A DNA stretch of 60,000 bases from Symsagittifera roscoffensis. Taxonomy: Eukaryota > Xenacoelomorpha > Acoela > Convolutidae. The position numbers and the translations under genes were made by a program. The stretch covers positions 66,947,415-67,007,414 of the forward strand of contig NC_087062.1 in the NCBI RefSeq assembly GCF_963678635.1. The letters are read 5' to 3'. Positions 9,601 through 18,104 of this stretch are shown here, piece after piece; position 1 is the stretch's first letter; every line of letters starts with the position of its first letter. The notes beneath the pieces were generated by a model. The model was not told the origin of the DNA and made no database searches. It saw only the letters and a program-made list of their open reading frames with translations.

Positions 9601-11468
9601 TAAATTTATCAGGACCACAAACAAATGATTCAAAATACACAATAAATCAAGTTTTTGACCTTCACGACCCACTTGATACAATACCATTATCTAAATTAGA
9701 AATCGAAAACATTTTTCTCCCTCCAACAGAAACAATTACAATTTCAACACTGAAACAATATCAAAACCTTGACCCAGTAATTCGACAACTAAAATCATGG
9801 CACAAATATAAAACTAAACCTATCAAAGCAGATTCAACCATTCTAGGAAACAAAACACTCCTCCGATACTTTCGCAAGTTTAACAATACAACAATTAACG
9901 AAAATACAGACCTTTTAGAGTACAACCTTAATGAATCTACAGTTCCCTGTCTCCCTATAAGTATGATTCTTATAGCTTTTAATATTTCACATACACAAAA
10001 CATTAAAGGACACTCTGGATCAGAGAAAACATATTCAAATTTTATACAAAATTTTTACTTCCCAAATGCACCAATTTGGATAAAAGTACTATGCAATGAT
10101 TGTATAGTATGTCAATTAAATAAACCTTACCCAAATCAAAAACAAATAGCACAAAAACAAGATTTTAAAGGACAAAGTTTATACTTTAATCATCGTATCT
10201 CATTTGATACTAAAGGACCAATTTCACCCTCATCAGAAGGAAACTCCTACATTATGGTAATTGTTGACGCATTTACACATTATGTAGCACTTAACCCAGT
10301 ACCACATTGTAACGCTTATTACGCATACACAACACTTTATGAACACTGGATAGCAAAATTTGGACTACCAGAAATTTTAGTCACAGACAATGGTACAGAA
10401 TTCATAAATAATGAAATAATAACACTATGTCATTTATACAACATTAAACACAAACCACGTACATCTCATGCACCTTGGACAAACGGCTTAGTCGAAGGTA
10501 TGAACCGTTCACTACAAGAATATCTTAGATGTATCATCAACGGAAATGATACCAAATATACCGAATGGTCAGCAGATGTAAAATTATTTCCATTAGCATA
10601 TAATTCACAAATCACGACAACTTTAGGAATGTCACCATACGAAATGGTTTTCAACCAAAAGCCACGCAAACCAATAATGTTTACAGCAAATTCCCATAAA
10701 AACGCACAAGGTTATTGTCAACCAAATAAAGACTCAATTTGTTATAACCTACCATTACATACGCACGATGAAGATCATTTTCATCACCCACAAATCCTTA
10801 AATTAGCCTCCGGTACACACACCGAATGGATTTTAAATAGAGATAAGAAACACAATGAAATTTACCAAAAAATAACGAAAAAGTTATTACAAAGACAAAA
10901 CATAAATGAACAAATCAATTCACGTTTTACACCAGCTTCCGATTTAAAAATTGGAACATTTGTTTTAATACCTAATTTTAATACTCAAAAAGGAATTTCT
11001 AAAAAATTACAACCCCTCCGAAAAGGACCCTATCAAATAATTGCAAAACCCACAGATGTCACATATAAAATTATCGACTCAAACAAAAAAGAAATCGTTC
11101 AGCATCGAAACAACCTATTACCTTATTACCCAAAAGAATACGCACTCCGCGAATTAACCCAATTATATTCTTTCACAGGATTAAAAATTATTCAAAACGA
11201 ACCACATCTGAAAAACACAGAACAAAATGATAACCCCACCGAAAATCAAAACACAAAACCAATCGCTACCAAAAACAATACACAAAACCATAAAGAATCT
11301 CCAAAACAAAGAAAAAATAGAAAAATGACAGAACAAATAATACCCCAAGAAGAAATAGACAAATCAGAACATAGAAAGACAACAAGACTCCGAAATCAAC
11401 CACGTAAAAACTACAAAATGTTCATCCCCCAATCTAAAATATTAAAGAAAGTAGAATTTAAAAAGTAA
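6606..11468 (+). CDS. pol: Pol polyprotein of element 1 (protease, RT, RNase H, integrase)
   Basis: This product copies and integrates the element. The frame runs from the first ATG at 6606 (open since 5964) to 11468. Domains in order (numbering from ATG 6606) are as follows. The aspartic protease has FLIDSGAESN with catalytic Asp at residue 109. The reverse transcriptase spans about 455-690, with the VLDARYLN and TADMNSAYNQMPL blocks and the catalytic YLDD at 617-620. RNase H has CDASNFGIGAALL with Asp 766, then RECTA, TDHKP and LPDTLSR. The integrase zinc domain is HHCC, about 1129-1165. The integrase core has Asp 1201, Asp 1261 and Glu 1297 with the standard 35-residue D-E spacing. A GPY-type module (RKGPYQII) lies near 1475. 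I see no chromodomain. The basic tail is Lys/Arg rich. All catalytic residues are present, so the enzyme is probably functional. Entry from gag would need a -1 shift. Confidence 0.95.
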   Translation: MIKVENDYESVIYEQPFPSQIYENQSQILQNHYTTPINSTPTTQETNEINTTNQTNKNTKTKCLNTNHIYQNIQKEQPKEKIWTIPFLLESPRNKEFQPPDLEIDFLIDSGAESNIINIPTWNEIKILHPKLTPLETSSKLATAQGSTLINYGKIQLFLLPTRTMEQSKILNKPFKQIFHITDIKYNIIGIPFISKYIPTINILNSKILIKDKYTKTKETSLTFFQRLNKQPPFFSKFYPIFNQQRKHLKPLSGNIYNFSIKQVHQYDKAQNKQKFYMSDFEFKPIHKFFKITISSIKYMKNSNSDIISLHVYNNTPYQVTLPLGLLGYCETNATISPIHEKAYRVNNILQLLDICQSTILNEELSINNIISNENRNTDYFTKTPYFKPTFNISNYTEDQQKFLTMFNFQHSQITQDEFEKLAKQLIQYSSVYATSKFDVGKISSSLHLPLKPDAVFKKQRASKVPIHLHDKVNRLLDILEQYNIISPVNKEEQPKGNTFINPVIILAKGESLKIVLDARYLNSLIDESKCNWPIEPIQVILTKINGKYFTTADMNSAYNQMPLDEQSRRLTQFVIGNQQYEFNRLFYGISIGPAAFSAFMSKIFRPLILKKNAITYLDDVFMQSQTKDEMFKVLETYHQILQNENLKAAPDKSHFFLTRVKFLGHNIERKTITPLKSRIDAIQKLQPPTNKKKIQEFLGMLNFLSKYVYKMQLYLRPFYNILRQQNNFEWNTEHQTRFEEIKKLLTEQISNTIPDPDQPFYAMCDASNFGIGAALLQSHNGTNKMNLISANSRLFTQAELRLSTLMRECTAIIYTLTEYEFLILGSKHPTVLFTDHKPIIFLFTQKSNPNHRVYRFQLILMKFPNLHIVWTAGKNLALPDTLSRNTPPELLTRKTTVEIPKNIKFYLAENETSPRLECKYAVKTDIEQSQINNLQHFPLYLDCQNNHYEVDLLGTSTFKPIPYSQWIKNNTQQKRTKQHLPKKDHFPLIEKEDLTDKINLSGPQTNDSKYTINQVFDLHDPLDTIPLSKLEIENIFLPPTETITISTLKQYQNLDPVIRQLKSWHKYKTKPIKADSTILGNKTLLRYFRKFNNTTINENTDLLEYNLNESTVPCLPISMILIAFNISHTQNIKGHSGSEKTYSNFIQNFYFPNAPIWIKVLCNDCIVCQLNKPYPNQKQIAQKQDFKGQSLYFNHRISFDTKGPISPSSEGNSYIMVIVDAFTHYVALNPVPHCNAYYAYTTLYEHWIAKFGLPEILVTDNGTEFINNEIITLCHLYNIKHKPRTSHAPWTNGLVEGMNRSLQEYLRCIINGNDTKYTEWSADVKLFPLAYNSQITTTLGMSPYEMVFNQKPRKPIMFTANSHKNAQGYCQPNKDSICYNLPLHTHDEDHFHHPQILKLASGTHTEWILNRDKKHNEIYQKITKKLLQRQNINEQINSRFTPASDLKIGTFVLIPNFNTQKGISKKLQPLRKGPYQIIAKPTDVTYKIIDSNKKEIVQHRNNLLPYYPKEYALRELTQLYSFTGLKIIQNEPHLKNTEQNDNPTENQNTKPIATKNNTQNHKESPKQRKNRKMTEQIIPQEEIDKSEHRKTTRLRNQPRKNYKMFIPQSKILKKVEFKK

Positions 11469-12068
11469 TTTTAAAATTTTATACTTCACAATCTTGAAAC
11501 CTCCGTAACATTTTTCATTTCCATTTTTCAAAATAACATGCTCACAAGTACGCAATAATTCTAGTTCAAAATAGACCAATAGGATTCATCCAATCCGCCA
11601 CTTTCTCTAACTCAAACTAAGATCAATTAGACGAATAATCTAGAACTCCAGGCACATCTCTAACTATAACTTTACAACCTCCAGGTCAAAAATAAGCAAA
11701 CCACTCCAACTTGACAGCTAAAATAAATATCACCATAATACCGTACCCCTCCCTTATCTAATAACCCAAAGATCAACAATATTTCCCCAACTCAGACCAC
11801 GAATACCCCCAAAACAAATTTGATAACTTAGCCTAAAGTCACAAAATGAAGATTTTAATTAGCCTAAAGTATAAAAATCTCACCATACCCCGGATCATTT
11901 GACAAACAAAAATAAAGAAAAAGACGACCTCCCAGTCACCATGAAAATTGCCCCCAACAATTTTTTACGAAACTCAACCCACTTGTCAAAAAACTAATAA
12001 ATAATTCGACCACACTAGAAAATCGCCTCAAACAGCAAAAAATATTCGACAAAGAGATCATTTCTTAA
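11469..12068 (+). other. Spacer after pol of element 1, no gene seen
   Basis: These 600 bases have no long frame on either strand. The sequence is A- and C-rich with many CCC tracts. A leader or splice-acceptor zone for a subgenomic mRNA of the downstream ORFs could lie here, but I see no convincing polypyrimidine-AG just before 12069. Confidence 0.5.
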
Positions 12069-12299
12069 ATGCTTTTCTCTCAAACAGTCGCTCAAATATT
12101 TATCAATTTTAAACATTTTTTTTCAATACTTCAAGTCTTTATAATCTTTCTTTTTGATATCATCGAATCTTTTCTAATAATCATAATAATTTTTTGTAAC
12201 ATTTTTTTAATTTTCTACACAATAATTGAACTATTCCTCCAACTTTCCAAAACCCTTGAATATATCCACAGGTACGATTTTAACAACTTGTCTAAATGA
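12069..12299 (+). CDS. Small hydrophobic ORF A (76 aa, one or two membrane spans)
   Basis: This frame starts at ATG 12069 and its TGA (12297-12299) overlaps the ATG of the next ORF as ATGA. The product is extremely rich in Ile, Phe and Leu (for example FLIIIIIFCNIFLIFY), with hydrophobic stretches at about residues 18-36 and 37-62 and a short polar tail. It reads as a small integral membrane protein. T-rich DNA gives such peptides by chance, so existence as a gene rests on its position between pol and the env-like gene and on the tight overlap with ORF B. Small membrane proteins of this kind act as viroporins or envelope partners in some viruses; that role here is only a guess. Confidence 0.4.
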   Translation: MLFSQTVAQIFINFKHFFSILQVFIIFLFDIIESFLIIIIIFCNIFLIFYTIIELFLQLSKTLEYIHRYDFNNLSK

Positions 12300-12484
12300 T
12301 ACGAACAATTTTCAGTAGAACTGATATTTTTTTATTGTTTGTAATTTTCATAACATTTCTATCATCCCTCATTTTGACAATATGTAAATGTATAAAGAAA
12401 GCAATCATTACATTTGCCCTAGCAACAATTTTTCTAATTCTTTTTTTAGAAGAATATTATAATAAACATAAACCCTCTCACTAA
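12296..12484 (+). CDS. Small hydrophobic ORF B (62 aa, two predicted membrane spans)
   Basis: This frame starts at ATG 12296, inside the stop of ORF A (ATGA overlap). Two hydrophobic segments are visible, about residues 11-29 (DIFLLFVIFITFLSSLILTI) and 38-52, separated by a short basic Cys/Lys-containing turn (CKCIKK). A polar tail follows. This hairpin layout (membrane, basic turn, membrane) is more gene-like than ORF A. Its stop at 12482-12484 lies just before the start of the open frame at 12490. No family is recognised. Function is unknown; a membrane role alongside the envelope-like protein is inferred only from position. Confidence 0.4.
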   Translation: MIRTIFSRTDIFLLFVIFITFLSSLILTICKCIKKAIITFALATIFLILFLEEYYNKHKPSH

Positions 12485-12489
12485 AGTAA

Positions 12490-13626
12490 CAATTTAAAAA
12501 TCCATCAAAAATTGCTACCCAACAGTCACAGAATCAGTCTTCACCGACATCATCCCAAGATAATCCAACACCACCTTCAACTACTCAAAACCCTCAAACA
12601 TCTACACGAATTTCTTTTCAAGACAATCCATACACCTTTGAAGAAAGGCACGCTCGTTTATCTGAACCACTAGAACCAGTTCAACGACAAGCATCCCTAA
12701 GTGAACCAACATATAATCTTTACCCAACACTACCACAAGAACTAAGTAGAATACGAAACCTTAGTCAAAACCAAAACACAGCAGAAATAAATAGACAAAT
12801 TATACATCCTCGACGAAATAGAAATTTTCAAACTCCCCGAGTTCATTTTGATATACCTCAATCCCCAACACAAACCACTCCAGAAAACACCACTGGTATC
12901 ACACCAGAAACTCCTACACTTTTTTCACAACGAAGCACTTCAAGTCTACCTTCAGACTACTTAGGTTCAACACCAACATCTGAACAGATACGTGAAAATC
13001 CCTTTAACCCCCCAAACCTAACATCACGACTGCCATATTGGACTACAAATTCATTCACACAAGGTGAACCAAATTTAGTCAATGACCCCATAGATATTTC
13101 TACGGATACAACAACATCCTCATCACTACCAGAAACATTATCACTACCATCAACACCATCAATAAGTCAATTTTCACCACTACCCTTTAACTTAAATTTT
13201 CCAAATAATCTCGACGCCAGATATCGAGAACAATCATCAATAAATATTCCTTTAAGATTAGATTGGAATACATTCACAGCACCTCCACCACTATTTGGAC
13301 AACATCAAGAAAGTAACCGCCTTCATAACTGGGCACTTAATAGATTACAATATCGCCAAGATATTCACAACGATATCCGTGATCACAATATTCAAATACT
13401 CCAACAAAACAGTTTACAATTAAAATTTGAAATCACAGTTAAGTTAAATAATATTACCCAACATCCCTACCCATTAAATCCACCTAACATAACAGCTCAA
13501 TCACTACCACCACCGTTTATAACTACTGAAGTAATATACAAATACGACAGATACACTAAAAACACAATTGGTTACATTACATTTTATAATCCATACTCAG
13601 GATTATCATACACATGTATATTCTAA
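12490..13626 (+). CDS. Ser/Pro/Thr-rich ORF without an in-frame ATG start (about 378 codons)
   Basis: A frame is open from 12490 to TAA 13624-13626 with no ATG near its start. The product starts Gln/Ser/Pro-rich, has a basic patch (HPRRNRNF near codon 108), and a long Ser/Thr/Pro-rich middle. The last 110 residues look more folded (INIPLRLDWNTFTAPPP, RLHNWALNRLQYR). It overlaps the start of the envelope-like ORF by 13 bases in another frame. The lack of an ATG suggests that its 5' end is supplied by splicing (a CAACAG acceptor-like sequence lies at 12520-12525) or by a non-AUG start. No family is recognised. Composition resembles the N-terminal part of the 597-codon ORF at 16229. Confidence 0.6.
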   Translation, partial: QFKNPSKIATQQSQNQSSPTSSQDNPTPPSTTQNPQTSTRISFQDNPYTFEERHARLSEPLEPVQRQASLSEPTYNLYPTLPQELSRIRNLSQNQNTAEINRQIIHPRRNRNFQTPRVHFDIPQSPTQTTPENTTGITPETPTLFSQRSTSSLPSDYLGSTPTSEQIRENPFNPPNLTSRLPYWTTNSFTQGEPNLVNDPIDISTDTTTSSSLPETLSLPSTPSISQFSPLPFNLNFPNNLDARYREQSSINIPLRLDWNTFTAPPPLFGQHQESNRLHNWALNRLQYRQDIHNDIRDHNIQILQQNSLQLKFEITVKLNNITQHPYPLNPPNITAQSLPPPFITTEVIYKYDRYTKNTIGYITFYNPYSGLSYTCIF

Positions 13627-16232
13627 AATTATTAATTTTTCTCCAAACCCTTTTTCTAATAACCTCAAATCAAAATATAAACCCTTCCCCTCGTACAGGA
13701 CCACAAGATTTATTAGTAACACATTACGATTGCGAAGAAAATGAACAAAAAACACTACATAAATATGCAATCAATCAGGTATCACAATGTGAAACAGAAC
13801 CACAAGCTATAGAAACCACAGATATAATAGCGACACTCTATTCAAAAGCCCGAGCAACAACAGTTACAGGTTATAAATTCACAGCAACATTTTCCGAAAA
13901 GAAAGTACATTGTTCACAAGTCTCGAACGGAAACAAAAACCGACTTGACCATGAATCATTCTACCAAAGTAATATAGAACGTCTTTTACATCTCAATCCC
14001 GACGATTGTAAAAATGAATTACTTAGACTAAACATCACAAAAAATAAAAACTCCCAAAGAAAATTAGTTAATTTTCAAGTTTTTTCAGACTCTGTACATC
14101 AATCACAACTTGAAAGACACCAAGGACATATAAGACTAGACGAAAAATACCCGTATAACGGCGCACACGGACGATTAACCTATGACCTACATGATAAACA
14201 CTGGATACCACACATTGGTATAAATAACCCATCAAACTGCAAAGCAGACAAAAAAAATAAAGGATACCAAGAAATAATGTTTTTCGATTGGAAAATACAA
14301 CTCGAAAAAATACAACTCACACGAGATTTATCTGATAATACAATGATCTATCAAGGAATCCGACTACCTTGTAAAAATGATCAAGGATATTGCGACCCTA
14401 CAACGAGAACACAAGCAACAATTGTTTGGTTCCCCGAAGACACATGTACAACATTTCAAGTAGCAAAAATACACGCTCGTATGATAAAATTTCACGAAAA
14501 ATATTTCATACAATCAATTCCATATGAACAAGTCCATCCATCACGCAAACTAAGTTCCGATTTTCGAAACATAGACAATATAGAAAATAAATTGACACGT
14601 TTTCAAATATATCAAGAAACAGAACTTGCATGTAAATACAGGAATCCACTTCACAGAACACAATACTCTGAAATATTAGTTGAATATGAAAAAGGATTCG
14701 ACATGACCACTGGTAAAGTAAAAATCGACCCATACGCCACAGGTCATCCTCTAAACGAAGGAACATCCTATATACCAGTTAATTTTGAAAAAAGCAACGG
14801 ACAACCTGGTGGACATCTAAAACCTTATGACACCAGAAGCACACGCTTACAAGAATTATCACTAATGAATACTACATATTTTGGTAATATCCACTATGAT
14901 ATTCATTTGGATATGAAACTAGACTATACAATTAGCCGCATTTTTCAAGAAATGTCACTCTCTGAATTAGAAACACTACATCAACTATGCGAATTAGAAC
15001 GAACACAAATACTACAATCACTTGCACTAGCAGTATTAAAAATACCCTACGCAGGATACTTATTATCAGGAAATAGATCAAATTTTTTAGACTACGAAGG
15101 AAACATCTTATGGTTTTATACTTGTACTAAAAAAGTATCACCACTATACGTTTTTGAAGATAAACGATGTTATAAAAGAATTCCTATCTTTTATAAGAAT
15201 AAAGTACATTTCGTGGATACACTTTCACGAAGAACATATTTCTGGGATACCGCAGTCCCATGTGGATCAGAAAATAGCCACAATGTAGTACAACTAAACC
15301 CTGATGAAAACAAATATTATCTTCTCACTCCATATCCCACATTAATGCAATCACTCAAAAAATTTTCACCAGAAAGCATTCGCGCTATTGCTCGAAACCC
15401 AAATATAGACTTACAATCAATAGGAATCTATTCAAAATCAGATATTCAACATCACATTAGAACACAACAATTCCAAGAATTATTAACACAAATGGACACT
15501 ATACAAAGACAATCAATAGACCAAAACTTACGCAAACTTGCAGAAACCGCAGGATTTGCCGATATCTACACGCAAGACTATAGCGGATATTTTAAAGACA
15601 TAAAAGATTATATATATCTAAACGGCGAAAAATACCGTCCCCAAGATATATCACCAATTAACATTTTTAGCTTTGTTACACTCAAAAATGAGATCCTAGA
15701 TTTTCTAGGATGGCCCTACTACATCTTAGAAAAATTGACTATTTTATACGCAATGTTTAACTTTATTGGATTTCTTTTCTCACTCTTAAAAGGAATCTAC
15801 AATACATGTGCTATACACACACAAGTAAACAGACAAGCAAGCGTAGCACGCATACTCTTTGCAGGATTTTTTGGAATTTTTTCCACATCTATAAACAAAA
15901 TTCTTTTAGACGCACAAATAAAAGAATATAACACAAAAATAACAACACGACAAAATACATACGACGAAGAACATAACAATGTCGACACACAGCCAACGGC
16001 ACCACAATTACCACCCCTACCAAATAACCATCCACTATCCCTAGCCCCGCGAAATTTTAGAAATTTAGCAATCACACATAATCCAAATTTTCGACTCACC
16101 ACATCACAAAGTCCCGTCCAACATATAATGACACATCCACCACAAGATGATAATACTTATGAACAAATTATTGAACAGCCCCATACCACCGCTTTTCAAT
16201 CTCAAAATAATAATTTTTTTAGCCCACGATGA
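13614..16232 (+). CDS. env: Envelope-like glycoprotein ORF (872 aa)
   Basis: The frame starts at ATG 13614, overlapping the previous ORF by 13 bases, and ends in ATGA with the next ORF. A signal peptide is evident at residues 1-18 (MYILKLLIFLQTLFLIT). The ectodomain has regularly spaced cysteines (40, 59, 100, 132 and more), and N-glycosylation sequons include those at 140, MNTTYF and SGNRSNF. Hydrophobic segments lie at about residues 705-735 and 743-765. A polar Pro/Gln-rich cytoplasmic tail of about 100 residues follows. This is the layout of a viral surface glycoprotein. The HYDC start and following Cys pattern remind me of the chuvirus-type glycoproteins captured by some invertebrate LTR elements; that is a recollection of a pattern, not an alignment. 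An envelope would let the element leave cells, as in errantiviruses. I see no furin site. Confidence 0.75.
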   Translation: MYILKLLIFLQTLFLITSNQNINPSPRTGPQDLLVTHYDCEENEQKTLHKYAINQVSQCETEPQAIETTDIIATLYSKARATTVTGYKFTATFSEKKVHCSQVSNGNKNRLDHESFYQSNIERLLHLNPDDCKNELLRLNITKNKNSQRKLVNFQVFSDSVHQSQLERHQGHIRLDEKYPYNGAHGRLTYDLHDKHWIPHIGINNPSNCKADKKNKGYQEIMFFDWKIQLEKIQLTRDLSDNTMIYQGIRLPCKNDQGYCDPTTRTQATIVWFPEDTCTTFQVAKIHARMIKFHEKYFIQSIPYEQVHPSRKLSSDFRNIDNIENKLTRFQIYQETELACKYRNPLHRTQYSEILVEYEKGFDMTTGKVKIDPYATGHPLNEGTSYIPVNFEKSNGQPGGHLKPYDTRSTRLQELSLMNTTYFGNIHYDIHLDMKLDYTISRIFQEMSLSELETLHQLCELERTQILQSLALAVLKIPYAGYLLSGNRSNFLDYEGNILWFYTCTKKVSPLYVFEDKRCYKRIPIFYKNKVHFVDTLSRRTYFWDTAVPCGSENSHNVVQLNPDENKYYLLTPYPTLMQSLKKFSPESIRAIARNPNIDLQSIGIYSKSDIQHHIRTQQFQELLTQMDTIQRQSIDQNLRKLAETAGFADIYTQDYSGYFKDIKDYIYLNGEKYRPQDISPINIFSFVTLKNEILDFLGWPYYILEKLTILYAMFNFIGFLFSLLKGIYNTCAIHTQVNRQASVARILFAGFFGIFSTSINKILLDAQIKEYNTKITTRQNTYDEEHNNVDTQPTAPQLPPLPNNHPLSLAPRNFRNLAITHNPNFRLTTSQSPVQHIMTHPPQDDNTYEQIIEQPHTTAFQSQNNNFFSPR

Positions 16233-18022
16233 GCCGCCAACTTGGATCACTCCATCGATCAAATTCCCATCCAACCAACCTTACCTCTTCAATCCCAATA
16301 ATACCACTTTTTGCTTTTCCGCCACCCGATTTTCCATCTAGCAATGTAACATCAGGCATGAATTCCGACACTAACTCACAAATTTCAGTTTTATACTCCA
16401 TTTCACAGCTAAATAACCCGAATATTGAAACCCCCGACGAATTTGCCGACTCAGAACCATCTCCATCCAATAATTTTCATAACCCTTCTCATTTTTCTCA
16501 ACCTCCTTTTCAACCCATATTATCAAATAACCCTGACCCAATCACTCCTACACCCTCTTATGCTTCCCAAGTTACCCCAACCTACTCCTCATACCATTCT
16601 GACCAATCATCTCCAGACACCCCCCGAATCTCCCCAGAGCTAGACAATTTTATTACCCTCCAACAACAACCCTACCACCTTAACACCCCGACCATAAACC
16701 AAATCTCCTCCACTACAAATTCATCCAATCCCCCTACACCCTCTTCAAATTATACCGAATCATTAGCACCATCATCCACATCAACTGAATCCTCACTCAA
16801 CACTAATAGAGCTTATCGCACTTTTAAAAGAAAGTTCCCCAACCATCCTTTCCCAGCAAAACCAGGAACAGCCCGAGAATACATCAACCACCCCCAACAT
16901 ACTAACACTAGAGAATTTTTAGCCATCACTTTACCCTCATTTCCACAATACACCTTAAACACCCCTCATGACGCTAACGAAACACGCAACTTTGTAGACG
17001 AATACGTTTTAATGCCCACTCTCTCTTGGACCTCATACTATCATTTCACTAACCCTCTTTGCTTACCTTTAACTAACACATCCATTGATATAGACCGAAA
17101 CAAAGACATGCTATATCGACTAACTACACCACTCACCGCTAGACAATTTACTTACGTTGGATATAAAAAATCACTAAAAATACACACTGCACCTAGAGCT
17201 AACGAATACACACTAGAATACTATGATCACAACATCATCAGAGCTAACCAAGATCAATTCTTAGACGACGATCGCTTCGCTAACCCACAAATCACCGAGA
17301 AATTTTTCATCAAGACACCATATGTATTTACACTAAACATCTTCGACCGAAAGTTTGATCACATTATTTCAGAAGCACTAACAAGCACACAAGCGTACGA
17401 AAGTTTTAAAGAACGCTTCCAAATCTTTTCACTAACCTTTCATTTCCTTGCACCACACGAAAGAGATTTACACTGCTCACACGATATTATGTTGCGAACT
17501 AAACAAACACATACATACAGTTACTATCGTTTCATCCAAAATCACTTTGACCTCCACACACCCTCTAGACAACCACACCATCGCTTTCAATTCATCAATT
17601 CAAAATACACTTCACCGTATTTCCTAAATTTCACATATTGTATTAAAAATACTAACCTTCATGGTATTCTTCGTAATTATGACCCCATAACCCAAATGTA
17701 TATTTTCTGCCCCATCACCAAGACCTTCAACGCAGAAGAATCCCGACCCTTCCTTATCCCGCACGAGTTTGTACAGCCTATAGAAATCCCCATTTTAGAA
17801 TTCATCCACAACACTAAATTTAACCACAAGTTATATAACTTAATCCAAAACACACCTTATGAGTTTGCAGTAGGCACTGAAGAACTAACCACTATTAAGG
17901 CACTTCAATTGCTTTGGCCACTACTTCAAACTAAAAATATCATCCGCATCTTAGCTAAACTACTAACAACTTCAGAACTAATTCACGATATCTTCCCCCA
18001 CGGTTTTTTCCCCGACGACTAA
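16229..18022 (+). CDS. 597-codon ORF of unknown function at the 3' end of element 1
   Basis: The frame starts at ATG 16229 inside the stop of the envelope-like ORF (ATGA) and ends at TAA 18020-18022. Residues 1-190 are low complexity, rich in Ser, Thr, Pro and Asn. Residues about 195-597 look globular, with many Phe, Tyr, His and Asp (for example TLSWTSYYHFTNPLC, RKFDHIISEAL, YFLNFTYCIKNTNLHG) and a helical C-terminus (IKALQLLWPLLQTKNIIRIL). There is no signal peptide, membrane span, zinc knuckle or nuclease motif that I can see. The tight junction with env suggests coupled translation. I do not recognise it. It could be a structural, matrix-like or regulatory protein. Confidence 0.7.
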   Translation: MSRQLGSLHRSNSHPTNLTSSIPIIPLFAFPPPDFPSSNVTSGMNSDTNSQISVLYSISQLNNPNIETPDEFADSEPSPSNNFHNPSHFSQPPFQPILSNNPDPITPTPSYASQVTPTYSSYHSDQSSPDTPRISPELDNFITLQQQPYHLNTPTINQISSTTNSSNPPTPSSNYTESLAPSSTSTESSLNTNRAYRTFKRKFPNHPFPAKPGTAREYINHPQHTNTREFLAITLPSFPQYTLNTPHDANETRNFVDEYVLMPTLSWTSYYHFTNPLCLPLTNTSIDIDRNKDMLYRLTTPLTARQFTYVGYKKSLKIHTAPRANEYTLEYYDHNIIRANQDQFLDDDRFANPQITEKFFIKTPYVFTLNIFDRKFDHIISEALTSTQAYESFKERFQIFSLTFHFLAPHERDLHCSHDIMLRTKQTHTYSYYRFIQNHFDLHTPSRQPHHRFQFINSKYTSPYFLNFTYCIKNTNLHGILRNYDPITQMYIFCPITKTFNAEESRPFLIPHEFVQPIEIPILEFIHNTKFNHKLYNLIQNTPYEFAVGTEELTTIKALQLLWPLLQTKNIIRILAKLLTTSELIHDIFPHGFFPDD

Positions 18023-18025
18023 CAG

Positions 18026-18104
18026 GTAAGTATGAACTAAATGAATATTACTAACTAATTAAAATATTGAAAAACTCACCATTCCTTATTCATGTTTTCT
18101 TTAG
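18026..18104 (+). other. Predicted 79 bp spliceosomal intron in the 3' untranslated region
   Basis: Just after the TAA of the 597-codon ORF the sequence reads CAG|GTAAGTATG, a full donor consensus. TACTAAC, the ideal branch-site sequence, occurs at 18048-18054. The segment ends in a T-rich tract and TTTAG at 18104. The size is normal for a short invertebrate intron. Position after the last stop means that splicing would not change that protein. The donor could instead join to other acceptors. Confidence 0.6.
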
